This document shows positions 12,844 to 22,905 of a stretch of DNA of 64,000 bases, piece after piece (positions within the stretch are counted from its first letter, which is position 1; every line of letters begins with the position of its first letter). This DNA is from Parasitella parasitica (lineage: Eukaryota; Mucoromycota; Mucoromycetes; Mucorales; Mucoraceae). The position numbers were made by a program, and so were the translations under genes. The notes beneath the pieces are model-generated. The model was not told where the DNA came from. It saw only the letters and a program-made list of their open reading frames with translations, and searched no databases. Location: assembly GCA_025201805.1 (NCBI GenBank), contig MU619296.1, forward strand, positions 65,642-129,641, read 5' to 3'.

Positions 12844-12925
12844 GTACAAAATTACTTGGATGATTCAGTGTCTAATGAGCCCCGTATTGCTTTTATTACT
12901 TTAACCATATTATACTACTACTTGG

Positions 12926-13008
12926 TTATTGGCCACCACGAAGAGCCAATACTAAATGGAGAACGGAACCACCTTCAATGTTGTATTGAGCTGTTGTTTT
13001 GTTATCCT

Positions 13009-13044
<36 letters not shown>

Positions 13045-13349
13045 GGTTTTTTTTTTTTCTATGCAGTCTTTTCTTACATTTGCTTTCCACTAAAAATCAA
13101 ACGCTGCTGTGGAGGAGGAATGCCTTCTTTCTCCTCTACTAATTGCTTGATGCGAGAGATATTTTCATTGGCTTCAATATCAATTTCAATCTATATATCA
13201 AATAATTTATGAGACTGAACCACCTTTGAGTTCGCATGCCCTGCTACCTCTTTGCCAGTTAATGTCTGAAAATTCATAGCATGTATCAGTATAAATTTAC
13301 GAGATTTTGAGAAAAAATGGTTTTCACTTACCCTAACTTTGATTTGCAT
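12926..13349 (-). CDS. RUB1: NEDD8/Rub1 ubiquitin-like modifier
   Basis: Four exons on the minus strand: 13349-13332, 13265-13248, 13190-13078 and 13010-12926. All junctions are GT-AG and phases close to 77 codons. The protein opens MQIKVRTLTGKE, contains EKEGIPP and SGKQM, and ends LVLALRGG-Q. Ala72 in LALRGG separates NEDD8 from ubiquitin (which has Arg there). It is attached to cullins to activate SCF-type ligases. The single Gln after Gly76 means the precursor needs trimming by a Yuh1/UCHL3- or NEDP1-type protease. Exons 1 and 2 are only 18 nt each, which gene finders easily miss. Confidence 0.93.
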
Positions 13350-13387
13350 TTTTTTTTTAAAAATCTATCCACTGAGGGAGGGAAAAA

Positions 13388-13500
13388 AAAAAAAAAGGTA
13401 TTTCTCTGATTGTTTTGCGCGCGTGTTTATCGTCGTCAGGTCGTATTCGCTGCCGATATCATTTAATTGGATGCAGGCTTCCACGTACAACTCCAAAACC
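13388..13500 (-). other. Isolated open frame, possible exon of an unidentified gene
   Basis: After a TTATTAG acceptor-like site (about 13501), the minus strand reads VLELYVEACIQLNDIGSEYD and continues for about 20 more residues before the frame runs into a homopolymer. The composition looks like real protein, but I found no matching start or upstream exon in the 290 bp before the RAD50 3' end. It may be a small unrecognised gene or chance. Confidence 0.25.
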
Positions 13501-13789
13501 TAATAAAGAAGTGTTTTGGACATTATTGCAGCAACATTTTCGTTTGCTTTGAAAACAGCAAGAATATAGACATGTAGCAAAATTGCTCTAAAACACCCTG
13601 ATAATAAGAAACTACAACTAGCCCAAGTTTCCAAACATATTTAATTCTTTTAAAAATGCAAATTGACCCATGCGGCTGCTGCCTTGTGGTGCAAATTACT
13701 GTTGCTGCTATGATATTGACATTGTTTTATTTATACTACTACTTGATTACACGTTTTGATTTACATGAAGGGAGTACGCAGACATACAA

Positions 13790-16700
13790 TTAATCCAAAT
13801 ATCCTTGGTCAGGGTCTTGAATTACTTGATCGTCATTGTCGTTTGGATTGTTTTCGAAACCTTGGTGCTGACCCTGCAATTGGATCCTGCTGTGTTGGCT
13901 AGAGAAACCAGGTTAGAACCGATGTTGACACGTTATTCGGCACACTTACTTGTGGTCCTTTGAGACACGATAATACTGCCCAAGAATATTATCACGAGAA
14001 AGATACTCAACAAACTCTTCGTCGTGGGTAATGATGATAAATTGGAAATTGGATTGTTGACTTCGATTCTTGATAATTCTGTATATTCACCAGCAATGAG
14101 TTTTGATAAAGCATGAGCTACTCGAATCTTTTGTTTACCTTCCTAGGTTCTCTGCCAAACTCTCAATATTTGCACGATCCAAATTCGTTGTTGGCTCATC
14201 CAGTGTAAAGATACCACAGTTTACGCAAAAGGTTTCGGCAAGCGCAAGCCGAATGATGATTGCAGCCAGCACTTTTTGTCCAGCACTACATCTGCCTCTC
14301 ATGTTTAGCTCTGACCCATTCTGTATCATCACCACCTAGTCGTACAAACGCATTAGATACGTATTTCGCGCGTAACAAATGCCAAATTTTACCCGATAAT
14401 TAAACGACCTAGCTGTAGTTGTGCCTTCATTGTCGGCGCGTATCTCAATATAGTCAATATCTACATTCTATGTTTGTCACAGCAATGGTAGGCCAATAGT
14501 GAAAAAACGTACCTCCCCCTTTGTAAGTGTCTACCCACAATTCTTTGATAAGCTTATTCAGATCTTGCATCTTCAACGAGTGATATTTCATAATGGCTGT
14601 TTGTAAGACCCTGCTATACTTTTCTAGATCTTCGCTTGCGAGTTCTTTTGTCTTTACATCAATGTACAGTTTGCCGTAACGACTATCCACATTTGCGTAG
14701 TCTGTTCTTAATTCGTGGTCATATCGCCGTGATTGATCTCGCATCTGCACAATTTCACCACGAATGCTGCCACGCTACCACAGCTCTGAGTAAATGTATA
14801 TACATTTATATACGTGGATTGTTCATATTCACTTACCTTGTCAACTAGATCAGACTGTTCGTTACGAGCACGCTGCAGCTCTGCCTGTAACGCAGTAACA
14901 TCCACTTGGTTCTGTCTTTGATTTGCGCAAGCCAACTCTTGCTCACATTTTGCAAGCTGATCTTTCATATCACGGTATTTGATCTGGTCCTGTAGATCAC
15001 GTTCGATGCCTCGTCGCTCCGCCTCATCTTTTTCGATGATGGCAAGTTTTTCATTAATGTTTGCTATCTGGCGTTTGATATCTGCTGTCGATTTGTTCAA
15101 GTCTGTCATTTCCTGCTTAAGAGCATCTACTTTTTCAGTGCTTGCCGCTGCCTTGCTCCTTTTTTTTTTTTTTTCGTACACATGTACAATGTTAAGATGA
15201 ATGAAAGAAAGAAATCGGTGGACATGTTTGCAAACACTTACTTTCTAATGCTTGTGTTGTAATCGGAAAGACGCTCAGCAAAGACAGACATCTTGTGCTC
15301 TTCCATAGACGCCTTTTCCTCAATAGCGCGCCAACTCTTGACAGCGTCATCGTATGCTTTAGATGCCTGTAGTATCTTTTCTTTCAGCGGTTCGGTATTG
15401 TTTTCGGTCTTGTCATATTCGTCTCGACTGCTCATCTTTTGCTCCCGTAACTCCTCTAATTGAATCTCTAAACCGACCTTGAAGTCTCTTTCATGTTCCA
15501 AGCCGAGGAGTTTCTGCTTGGATTCGCTCAGTGCACGCTCAGTTGATTGTCTTTTACGATTATAAACGTCCATGTTGGCATGAATTCGCTTCATTTCACG
15601 TCTCACTGTTCTGCTTCGTTCTGTAAGTTCCTCTAGCTCTTTCATCACATCGTCCGAAGTACGAGTAGAGCCAGACTCTTCCAATTCCCTCTCAATGTCC
15701 AGGGCGTCGTGATTCAAAGATTCAACTTCTCTATTCAAGTTGCTGACATTGCGCGCAATAAGCAAAAGAGTGTCTGCCTTGATTTTGCAATTATCGACCT
15801 CTGCCAGTTCAGTAGCCGCCTAAGGAAATTTTATTTTTTAGTGATTACCTGCAAGGATTGTTCATCTTGCTGCTACCCACAATACGAGCTTTATTGGTGC
15901 AGTTTTCTTTCTCAGCGCCAAAAGCATCCATAGTTTCCTTGATGCTTGTCAAGTCCTTGTTCAAACTTTCCAACTTGATCCAAGTGCTTTGAGCGCTCAA
16001 GAGCTTTGTTCTTTTGCTTTCAATCTCTTTCAACTGCTCTTTCATTTTATTGAGTCTATTTGGTATAAAGTCTTGCATTTGTTTCAGCTGTCAGTCAAAG
16101 ATGAGTCATCGGCAGGCATCCTCTTTGTTGCGAATAACATACCTGGTTTTGAAAGGACTCAATCTCGTCATTAGATGCGAAATCTCTTGTACATAATGGA
16201 CAACAGCCGCTTTCGCTCTCGGTTTTACGGAACTTTTGATAAACTATATGAGCGCCTTCCATCTGAGCAATTTTACTAGCAAATGCGTACCATTGATTAT
16301 TGGGGGGAATAAACATGTACATTTTCATCTAGAAGCTTACGTTGTCCACTGATCTTGCTTTTTCTCGGCGGCTGCGAGTTCTTGAGGTAGATTCCTGTCC
16401 CCACAAACCTTTTCAATGAGACTTTTGTATTCTACAGCATTCAGAAATCAACATCATACTTTACAAATGTAAGCAATGGAACCACCTACTGTCAGCTTCC
16501 TTTTTTTGCTTGGTATAATTTTGCTTCACCATGTTGAGCTTGGCCTCAGAAGCTGATAATTCACGGGTAGCTTTGTTACGGGTTTCTATAGAAGATGCCA
16601 GCTCCTTTTCTTTTTTACTGACAGAAATCATCAGACTTTGGGTTTGCTATTATATGTTGCGGGATATGTTGAGGCTTACGTTTTATAGATGTCAAGTTCT

Positions 16701-18747
16701 TTCTCGAGGTTTTCCATGCTCGGCCTTGTGCCTAGCAACTCTTGAATATCGTTGATATGATCATTATAACTGCATGTTGGGTTTAGGTTTCCGTGATATT
16801 ATGTACTTGAAAAAAAAAAAAAAATTAAACCTCACATCTTACTCAACGTGGTCGCCTTGACCTCCTTTTCTGAACGCTTCAATGACAGCTTGGCTCTTGA
16901 ATCGCTTTGTTTGCTCAGTCTAGCCGATTCATCATTCAAATCACTAATTTTGTCGTCTACAATTCTCAGTTCGCGCTCTTTCTCATCAAGAACGTTTTGG
17001 CCTAAAGTAGCGGCTTCGGCATCGATGTCGGCAAGCTTCTTTTTCTAGATAAACAAAGTGATTTTTGTTCAGTAGTTTCCTATATATTTATATATATATA
17101 TATATATAAATGGATCGGCAACTTACATATTCCTCTATTTTCGCTTTTACCGAGTCTATTTGTATATCAGACACTTGGTATCCCTTGATCTTTCGTGCTA
17201 CTACATCGATTTGGATGTCGTATTGTTCCTGAACGCTGTCATTAAATACAAGAGGTAGGATTGCTATAAAAAGGCGACTTACAATACGTTTCTTCATGTG
17301 CTTTTTGTTCTCTTCAATGGACATTTTCTGGCTCTTGAGCAGTTGCAATTCATCAGACAGCGTATTCTGGTCTGACATGGCGTCGTCCTTTAGCTTTTCA
17401 TTGTTGGTAGCAGTGTCTTGCAACAGTTCTTTCACAGCTTCGGCAGAGGCGTCACCATCGTCCACAGGAAGGTTCATGTCTCTCTCCTGATTCATGTTTT
17501 CGATCAACTCTGATCGTTTCTGAAGTTGTCGTAAATACTCATCGCGTGCTGCCTCCAGTCTACCCATAGCTGTCTGTTTGAGAGACAACTGCTGCTGGAT
17601 CCTCTTTAGCTTTGTCTCCAATTCAGACCTGGTCAAGGTAACTGTCGATTTCTCTTGCTGGTTTTTTCCTTCCTTGATGCGGTGTTCTTCCAAAAGGTGC
17701 TGCAATTGTTGTGTCGATTCTGGGCGAGGCTCGATATGCACTTCTATGGATCTCATGGTAGATGTAAAGAAATCTTGCTGGTTTATCAATTGACGAATCT
17801 TGTCATGAGCCTCTTGATTTTCGCCCAGCAAAGCGTTGAGTCTGCTGATTTCGGCCTCGATTTCTGCAAGCTTGATTTCAACGGTTTGTAATGTTTCGTT
17901 TTTAGCTGCCATTTGCTGGTTTATTTCTGTGAGGTTGCTACGGATCCGCTTGGCCTTCTTGGTATCGTTTTGCAGTGCGTCCAATTGAACGTTGCCGACT
18001 TTTATCTCGGCGGCTGCTTCTTTTCGAATCTCCTTGATGTTATCCAAGGCAACGGCAAATCGTTTGGATGAGAAGATGTCGTCAAATTTCTTTTTGAGGA
18101 CGCTGGATTCAGACAGAGGCCAATTGCTGTCTTCTTGATGGCAGAAAATGACGTTGTCGAGGATGGCCTTGGGAACGCCCAAGTGGAGAGGCAGTTCCGA
18201 GTCCATGTCTGCACAACGACTGGTGATACTGAAGGCCTCGCCTGTTACTGAATCGTATCTTAACAGGGCGTTATCTATGGATTTCTGAGCAATGCTTGAT
18301 TTCTTTTGGGTGACAGCCAGAGAGCGACTGCAGACCATTTTTTCGCCATTAATGTTGTAAAACTTGAGCTTGATTTGAGCTTTTACCTCATTGATGCCTG
18401 CGATCTGTGCAAACAGCAATTTTCAGTCTAGTGTTTGGACGCATTATTTTATGCAATGTACGCTACCTTTGGATCATTTACAAAGGCACCTCCTTTACTG
18501 TTTGGCGGTAGATCTCCAGTGCAGGCGTATCGAAGGCTTTCAATGATGGTCTATTATGGATTTGGTAGCAAAGAAGATCAGCTGCTTTGTGTGTCAGTTT
18601 ACAAAGGGAGAATTGACTACGTACGGTTTTGCCAGCTCCATTTGAGCCGACAATCAATGTCAATGGAGAAAAGAACTTGATGTAGCATGGCTCGTCAGGG
18701 CTGAAAGAGCGAATGCCCAGCACCGCCATACTTTGAAGATGGGACAT
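13790..18747 (-). CDS. RAD50: RAD50 DNA double-strand break repair ATPase
   Basis: Seventeen exons close in phase to 1317 aa, matching human and yeast Rad50 (about 1312). Exons (minus strand): 18747-18625, 18550-18467, 18404-17283, 17228-17127, 17044-16836, 16769-16680, 16617-16490, 16431-16341, 16275-16143, 16087-15881, 15819-15242, 15158-14837, 14774-14513, 14460-14393, 14335-14139, 14078-13950, 13898-13790. Exon 1 has the Walker A GSNGAGKT. The centre is long coiled coil interrupted by the zinc hook Cys-Pro-Leu-Cys at 675-678. The C-terminal half carries the ABC signature ([10 protein letters not shown]) and Walker B ([11 protein letters not shown]). Rad50 pairs with Mre11 and Nbs1/Xrs2 in the nucleus to tether and process broken ends and activate Tel1/ATM. 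Confidence 0.97.
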
Positions 18748-18934
18748 TGCTTGGCAGTATTACTATTATTACTATTTGAAATCAATCAGAAAGAAAGCAA
18801 AACAAATCTTTTTTTTTTTAGGAATCGCGTTTATTTCAGTTTTCGGGTTCAACATGAAAAGGCTTAGTCCCGCTGTTGCTCGCAGGAATTTTGACCACAA
18901 ACAATGATATATCTCGCTGAAAAATAAACTAGTA

Positions 18935-20588
18935 TTACTGCTGCGGTTTTGATCGATTATGTCCATTGCCACTGCCTCCACTGCCTCCACCGCCTCCACC
19001 GCCTCGGCCCCTTCCACGCCAATTATTGGATCTATTGCTGTTGCTTTTTTGATGCTGAGGCTGGTGCTGCTGCTGCTGCTGCTCTCCATTGCCTTGCTGC
19101 TGCTGCTGCTGACGGGTAGCCAACGCTTGCTGACGGTCAGGTTGCTGTACCTGAGCATCTTCCAGTGCATTAGGAGCAACGTACAGACTTTTATCAATGA
19201 CAGGCGGAATAGGCTGAATTTCCGTGTTCAATTCTTGCTCAATCTTGTACAAATTAAATCTGTCCTCGTACGTTATCAGGTTGATGGCCAGACCCAGATG
19301 GCCAAATCTGCCAGAACGACCGATGCGATGCAAATACGTCTCTGCATTTTTAGGGAAATCAAAGTTGATGACTACGTTGACCGCTTGGATATCAATGCCA
19401 CGAGTCAATAAATCAGAACACACCAAGTTTCGACAGACGCCGTTTCTAAAGTCATGGAATACACGGTTACGATGGCTTTGCAGCATCTTGGCATGCGAAT
19501 AAAAGCACGAATAGCCCAACTCTGTAATCTTTTTGGCCAGCAATTCTACACGATTTGTCGAATTACAAAAAATGATGGATTGGTTGATTTGCAACTGGGG
19601 CAGCGTAAACGTGTTAAATGACGGCTGTATGATGGGAGCAGTGAGCAGCTTCTACGTACCTTTGAGAATAATGTGTTTAAGCAGTGCACTTTTTGCTTTT
19701 CTTCTACATAGGCATAGTACTGTGTGACACCACGGAGAGTCAGCTCATCCATCAGATTGATCTCGTACGGCTTCACCAGGAATTTTTCTTTAAATGTCTT
19801 TACAATGAGTGGAAACGTAGCACTAAAAAGCATAATTTGTCTATCTTTGGGAAAGTGGTTGATGAGCTGCTCAATGATGGGTGTGAATTCGGGTGACAAG
19901 AGTTTGTCTGCTTCGTCCATGACAAACGTGGATGCCTCGCTAAAGTCGGCCACGCCTTTCGACGCAAGATCAAGGATACGACCTGGCGTACCCACCACCA
20001 CATGCACTGGCTCGTTAAGACGCATAATATCATCCTTTAAGGTTGTACCACCTGTTGTGACCATAATTTGAAGGCCAAGGTGTTTGCCCAGGTTTTTGCA
20101 AACTTGCGATGTCTGCAAAGCCAATTCACGAGTGGGGACTAGCAGCAGTGCTTGGATCTTGTTCTTTTTGTTGTTGATTTTCTCCAGCGTTGGGATCACG
20201 AAAGCGGCTGTTTTTCCAGTGCCGTTTTTTGCTCTTGCTAATATGTCACGACCAGTTAATGCAATGGGTATAGCTTCTTCTTGAATAGGCGACGGTCTCT
20301 CGAACCCTGCCTCGAAAATGCCCATCAGTAGCTCTCTTTTCAGGTAGTAGTCTTCAAACTCGTTTCCCTTTGTTGCAGTTACGTCCTACACAAAACACGG
20401 TTTGTTTGTTACGTTTTACATCTCCTTAAAACTGTATCATTTCTTTGTCTGGTTTCTTTTTGGTTCCTTTTTTTACCTCTGTCTGTGGTCTGACGTCTTT
20501 GGCTGGAAGGACGAGCGATTTCTTCCAGTTGTCATTTTCATGGCTATTTTTTTTTTTTTCGAATGGTACATTTAGACATCTTGGCCAT
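18935..20588 (-). CDS. DHH1: DEAD-box RNA helicase Dhh1/DDX6/Ste13
   Basis: Exons run from the start region to 20477, then 20385-19660 and 19594-18935, with GT-AG introns (20386-20476, 19595-19659). The body is nearly Dhh1: NGTGKT (motif I), PTRELA (Ia), GGT, TPGR (Ib), DEAD (II), SAT (III), [10 protein letters not shown] (VI), plus the family-specific [16 protein letters not shown]. The C-terminus is Gln-rich then Arg/Gly-rich. Dhh1 acts in P-bodies, promoting decapping and translational repression. The start is unsettled. The ATG at 20588 (context CAACATGGCC) is separated from the body by a 13-A tract that puts a TAG in frame; one A fewer would give a clean N-terminus. The only uninterrupted alternative starts at 20617, inside a (GT)n repeat, and would give 508 aa. 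Confidence 0.93.
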
Positions 20589-20606
20589 GTTGATTTCCAC
20601 CACATA

Positions 20607-20636
20607 GACACACACACACACTCTCTCTCTCTCTCT
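20607..20636. repeat. (CA)n(CT)n microsatellite
   Basis: A plus-strand CA run followed by a CT run, just upstream of the likely DHH1 start and probably in its 5' leader. Confidence 0.9.
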
Positions 20637-20946
20637 TTCCCTTACTCTCTATCTCCTTCCGCTTTTTTTTTTTTTTTCTTTTACCTTAAATTTGATGACA
20701 TTATGTATAGTTGATTGTTTTCACGAGTCTTGTCTTGTATAAATTAGTTAGCTTGGCGTTTCCTTTTCTTGTTTTGCTGTTGCTAATGATAACAGGTACA
20801 AGTTTGGTTTTAGTTATTATGCTCAAGATAAATGTTTTATTCGAACAAGAGAGAAAAAGAGGGAAAAAAGGGGGTAGAAATAGAAATGGAAAATATTATA
20901 GTGTGTACGCTACTTTGACGGTAAATGGATAATCCGGGGCATTGCA

Positions 20947-22905
20947 CTACAGTCTCACTTTATTGAATACAAATGCATCAATGGACTTGCAATCAACTTG
21001 CAGGTATCCATAGGGTATGTCACTATCCCAGTACTTGGTTTCTCGGTAGGTTCCTCTGATCGAATTCTCTTCGAGACAATCCCAATCCTTGTCCTTCATC
21101 TTGTAATCTTGCACTTTTTGCGACTCGAGGAATTTCAATCGTCTCATCTGACGACTACGTCCCTTCTTGGTTTTCTGGCAGTACAAGTGGTACCATCTCT
21201 GGCTCAGCTGCTTTGAATTCCTTGCAAGGTGGTATTTGGTGCGATCAGAAAAGGTGAGCGAAACTAATGCTGCATCGATGCTACTCTTTTCCACGTACTG
21301 GCTGGGGCGAAGATGCAGATGCTGCACAACCAACGTCTTGAGGTGTTGGTGGGGCAAATTGAGGTGGATTTTGTGCGCTAATGAATCTCTGTCTTTAACG
21401 CAGTCGGTCATTTCAAGGTGCTCCAGATTGGGACAGCAGTCAGCGAGAACGCCGATCGACTCTGAGGAAAAGTGTGTTTGAATCAAGCGGATCGTCTTGA
21501 CACGAGAGCCCCCGTTAAAATTGTCTTCTTTTTGTTTAAACGTAAGACGTGCTGCGTTGAGAGTAAGTGTCTCAAGCTGAGGGCAGTGCTTGACTATTAC
21601 GTCAATGTCGCACCCACGACTCCAGGAATAAGAGAACTTTCCACAGTGCAGTTCCAAGACAGTCAATTTCGTACACGATCCAATAGCTTGCATTATATTC
21701 TCCATACCGCCAAAATCACGCCATAACTGAACCTTGAGGCATTCAGTGATGTCAGGACGAGTGCATGCCATGAATGATGCAAACGAGTTAGAAGCAGCTA
21801 TGCCAAACAAGTTCCTGCCGCTGTACGTATTGTCCAGCGATACTAAACCGGAGGTGGTCTTGGATAGATGCTCATAAAACTTGCTGTTAGCAAAAGTAGC
21901 CTTGAGCACTGATTCAATTTGGCCCAAATTAATGCGTTGCAATGACCGCAGTTGAGCAACCTTGAATAGAGTTGCTTGGATACGGCTTGTGTCCATCCAT
22001 GTCAGCGTTTGTTGATACGACGGATCCCAGTTCACATCAAGATTTAAGTCTGACAAATGCGGATACAACTCGGTAACATATCCAATCCACCGATAGTCAG
22101 CCAGGAGGCCTTGTTGTACATGGAATTTGCGCATTTGAGGCATAACAGGCACAATGATTGGTACCTGTTCTTCAGCAGCTGACATTGAAAGGGCGACGTC
22201 TATTAATGTCAATGAATCCAGACAGGGTAGTGATGCATGGAGGTGTATTATATCCTTCAGGCTGAACTTGGCTCCTTGGGAATCTTGAAACGACTTGACA
22301 TTTTGCTTATCTTGACCGTACAGTGTAAGCGATCTCAATTGAGGTGTGAAATCCAGCAGACCTAGTAGCACGGATTTGCTCTCTGCAGATACATCTAGCT
22401 GCATCCTATGAAGAGGGTTCACAAGGCCACCCATCAAGGTAAGCTCTCCAAGTGAAGATCCAAATGACTTGATGAGCGTTAAGGTTGTTTTGCAGTAATC
22501 CAATGGTGGTAGAGCTGTCAGCTTACTGTACCATGCCATGCTTTGCTCTTCTGCTCCTCTAGCCGTACGTTGGTGCTTCCATAGTTCAGGGTTATAATAA
22601 AGAGTCTTTAGCATTGGAAACAAGAAAGGCAATGACTCTACTTGGTCTCCGGAAAGACCAACTTGGTCCTGTATATACAAATGTCGAACGTAAAGGCCAA
22701 TTCTTGTGTTGTGCTTGATGCTTGCAACAAGTTGGCTGAACTGTCGGCGAGATTTGATGCGAATACGTCGATAGAGGGAAGGTTGGAATGCTTTATACCA
22801 GCTCCCGCATGTGTTTAAGCATTGATGGTCTTGGCAGTTTTCGACAAATATATAACTAGCTATCAAATCAAGTATTTCGTTTGGTAAATAATATGTAGAT
22901 TTCAT
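20947..22905 (-). CDS. F-box / leucine-rich-repeat protein
   Basis: A single exon of 652 aa from ATG at 22905. The N-terminus (LPNEILDLIASYIF, then CSW-like Trp region) fits an F-box. The rest is a series of leucine-rich segments (for example LETLTLNAARLTF and LEHLEMTD) typical of the large F-box/LRR families of mucoralean fungi. It would act as the substrate receptor of an SCF ubiquitin ligase, whose cullin is activated by NEDD8, encoded about 8 kb away; the proximity is probably coincidence. The substrate is unknown. Confidence 0.75.
   Translation of the reverse strand: MKSTYYLPNEILDLIASYIFVENCQDHQCLNTCGSWYKAFQPSLYRRIRIKSRRQFSQLVASIKHNTRIGLYVRHLYIQDQVGLSGDQVESLPFLFPMLKTLYYNPELWKHQRTARGAEEQSMAWYSKLTALPPLDYCKTTLTLIKSFGSSLGELTLMGGLVNPLHRMQLDVSAESKSVLLGLLDFTPQLRSLTLYGQDKQNVKSFQDSQGAKFSLKDIIHLHASLPCLDSLTLIDVALSMSAAEEQVPIIVPVMPQMRKFHVQQGLLADYRWIGYVTELYPHLSDLNLDVNWDPSYQQTLTWMDTSRIQATLFKVAQLRSLQRINLGQIESVLKATFANSKFYEHLSKTTSGLVSLDNTYSGRNLFGIAASNSFASFMACTRPDITECLKVQLWRDFGGMENIMQAIGSCTKLTVLELHCGKFSYSWSRGCDIDVIVKHCPQLETLTLNAARLTFKQKEDNFNGGSRVKTIRLIQTHFSSESIGVLADCCPNLEHLEMTDCVKDRDSLAHKIHLNLPHQHLKTLVVQHLHLRPSQYVEKSSIDAALVSLTFSDRTKYHLARNSKQLSQRWYHLYCQKTKKGRSRQMRRLKFLESQKVQDYKMKDKDWDCLEENSIRGTYRETKYWDSDIPYGYLQVDCKSIDAFVFNKVRL

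Noticed and set aside
18959-19411. Ala/Ser/Thr-rich plus-strand frame opposite DHH1
   Set aside because: It is the antisense shadow of the Gly/Gln-rich DHH1 C-terminus.
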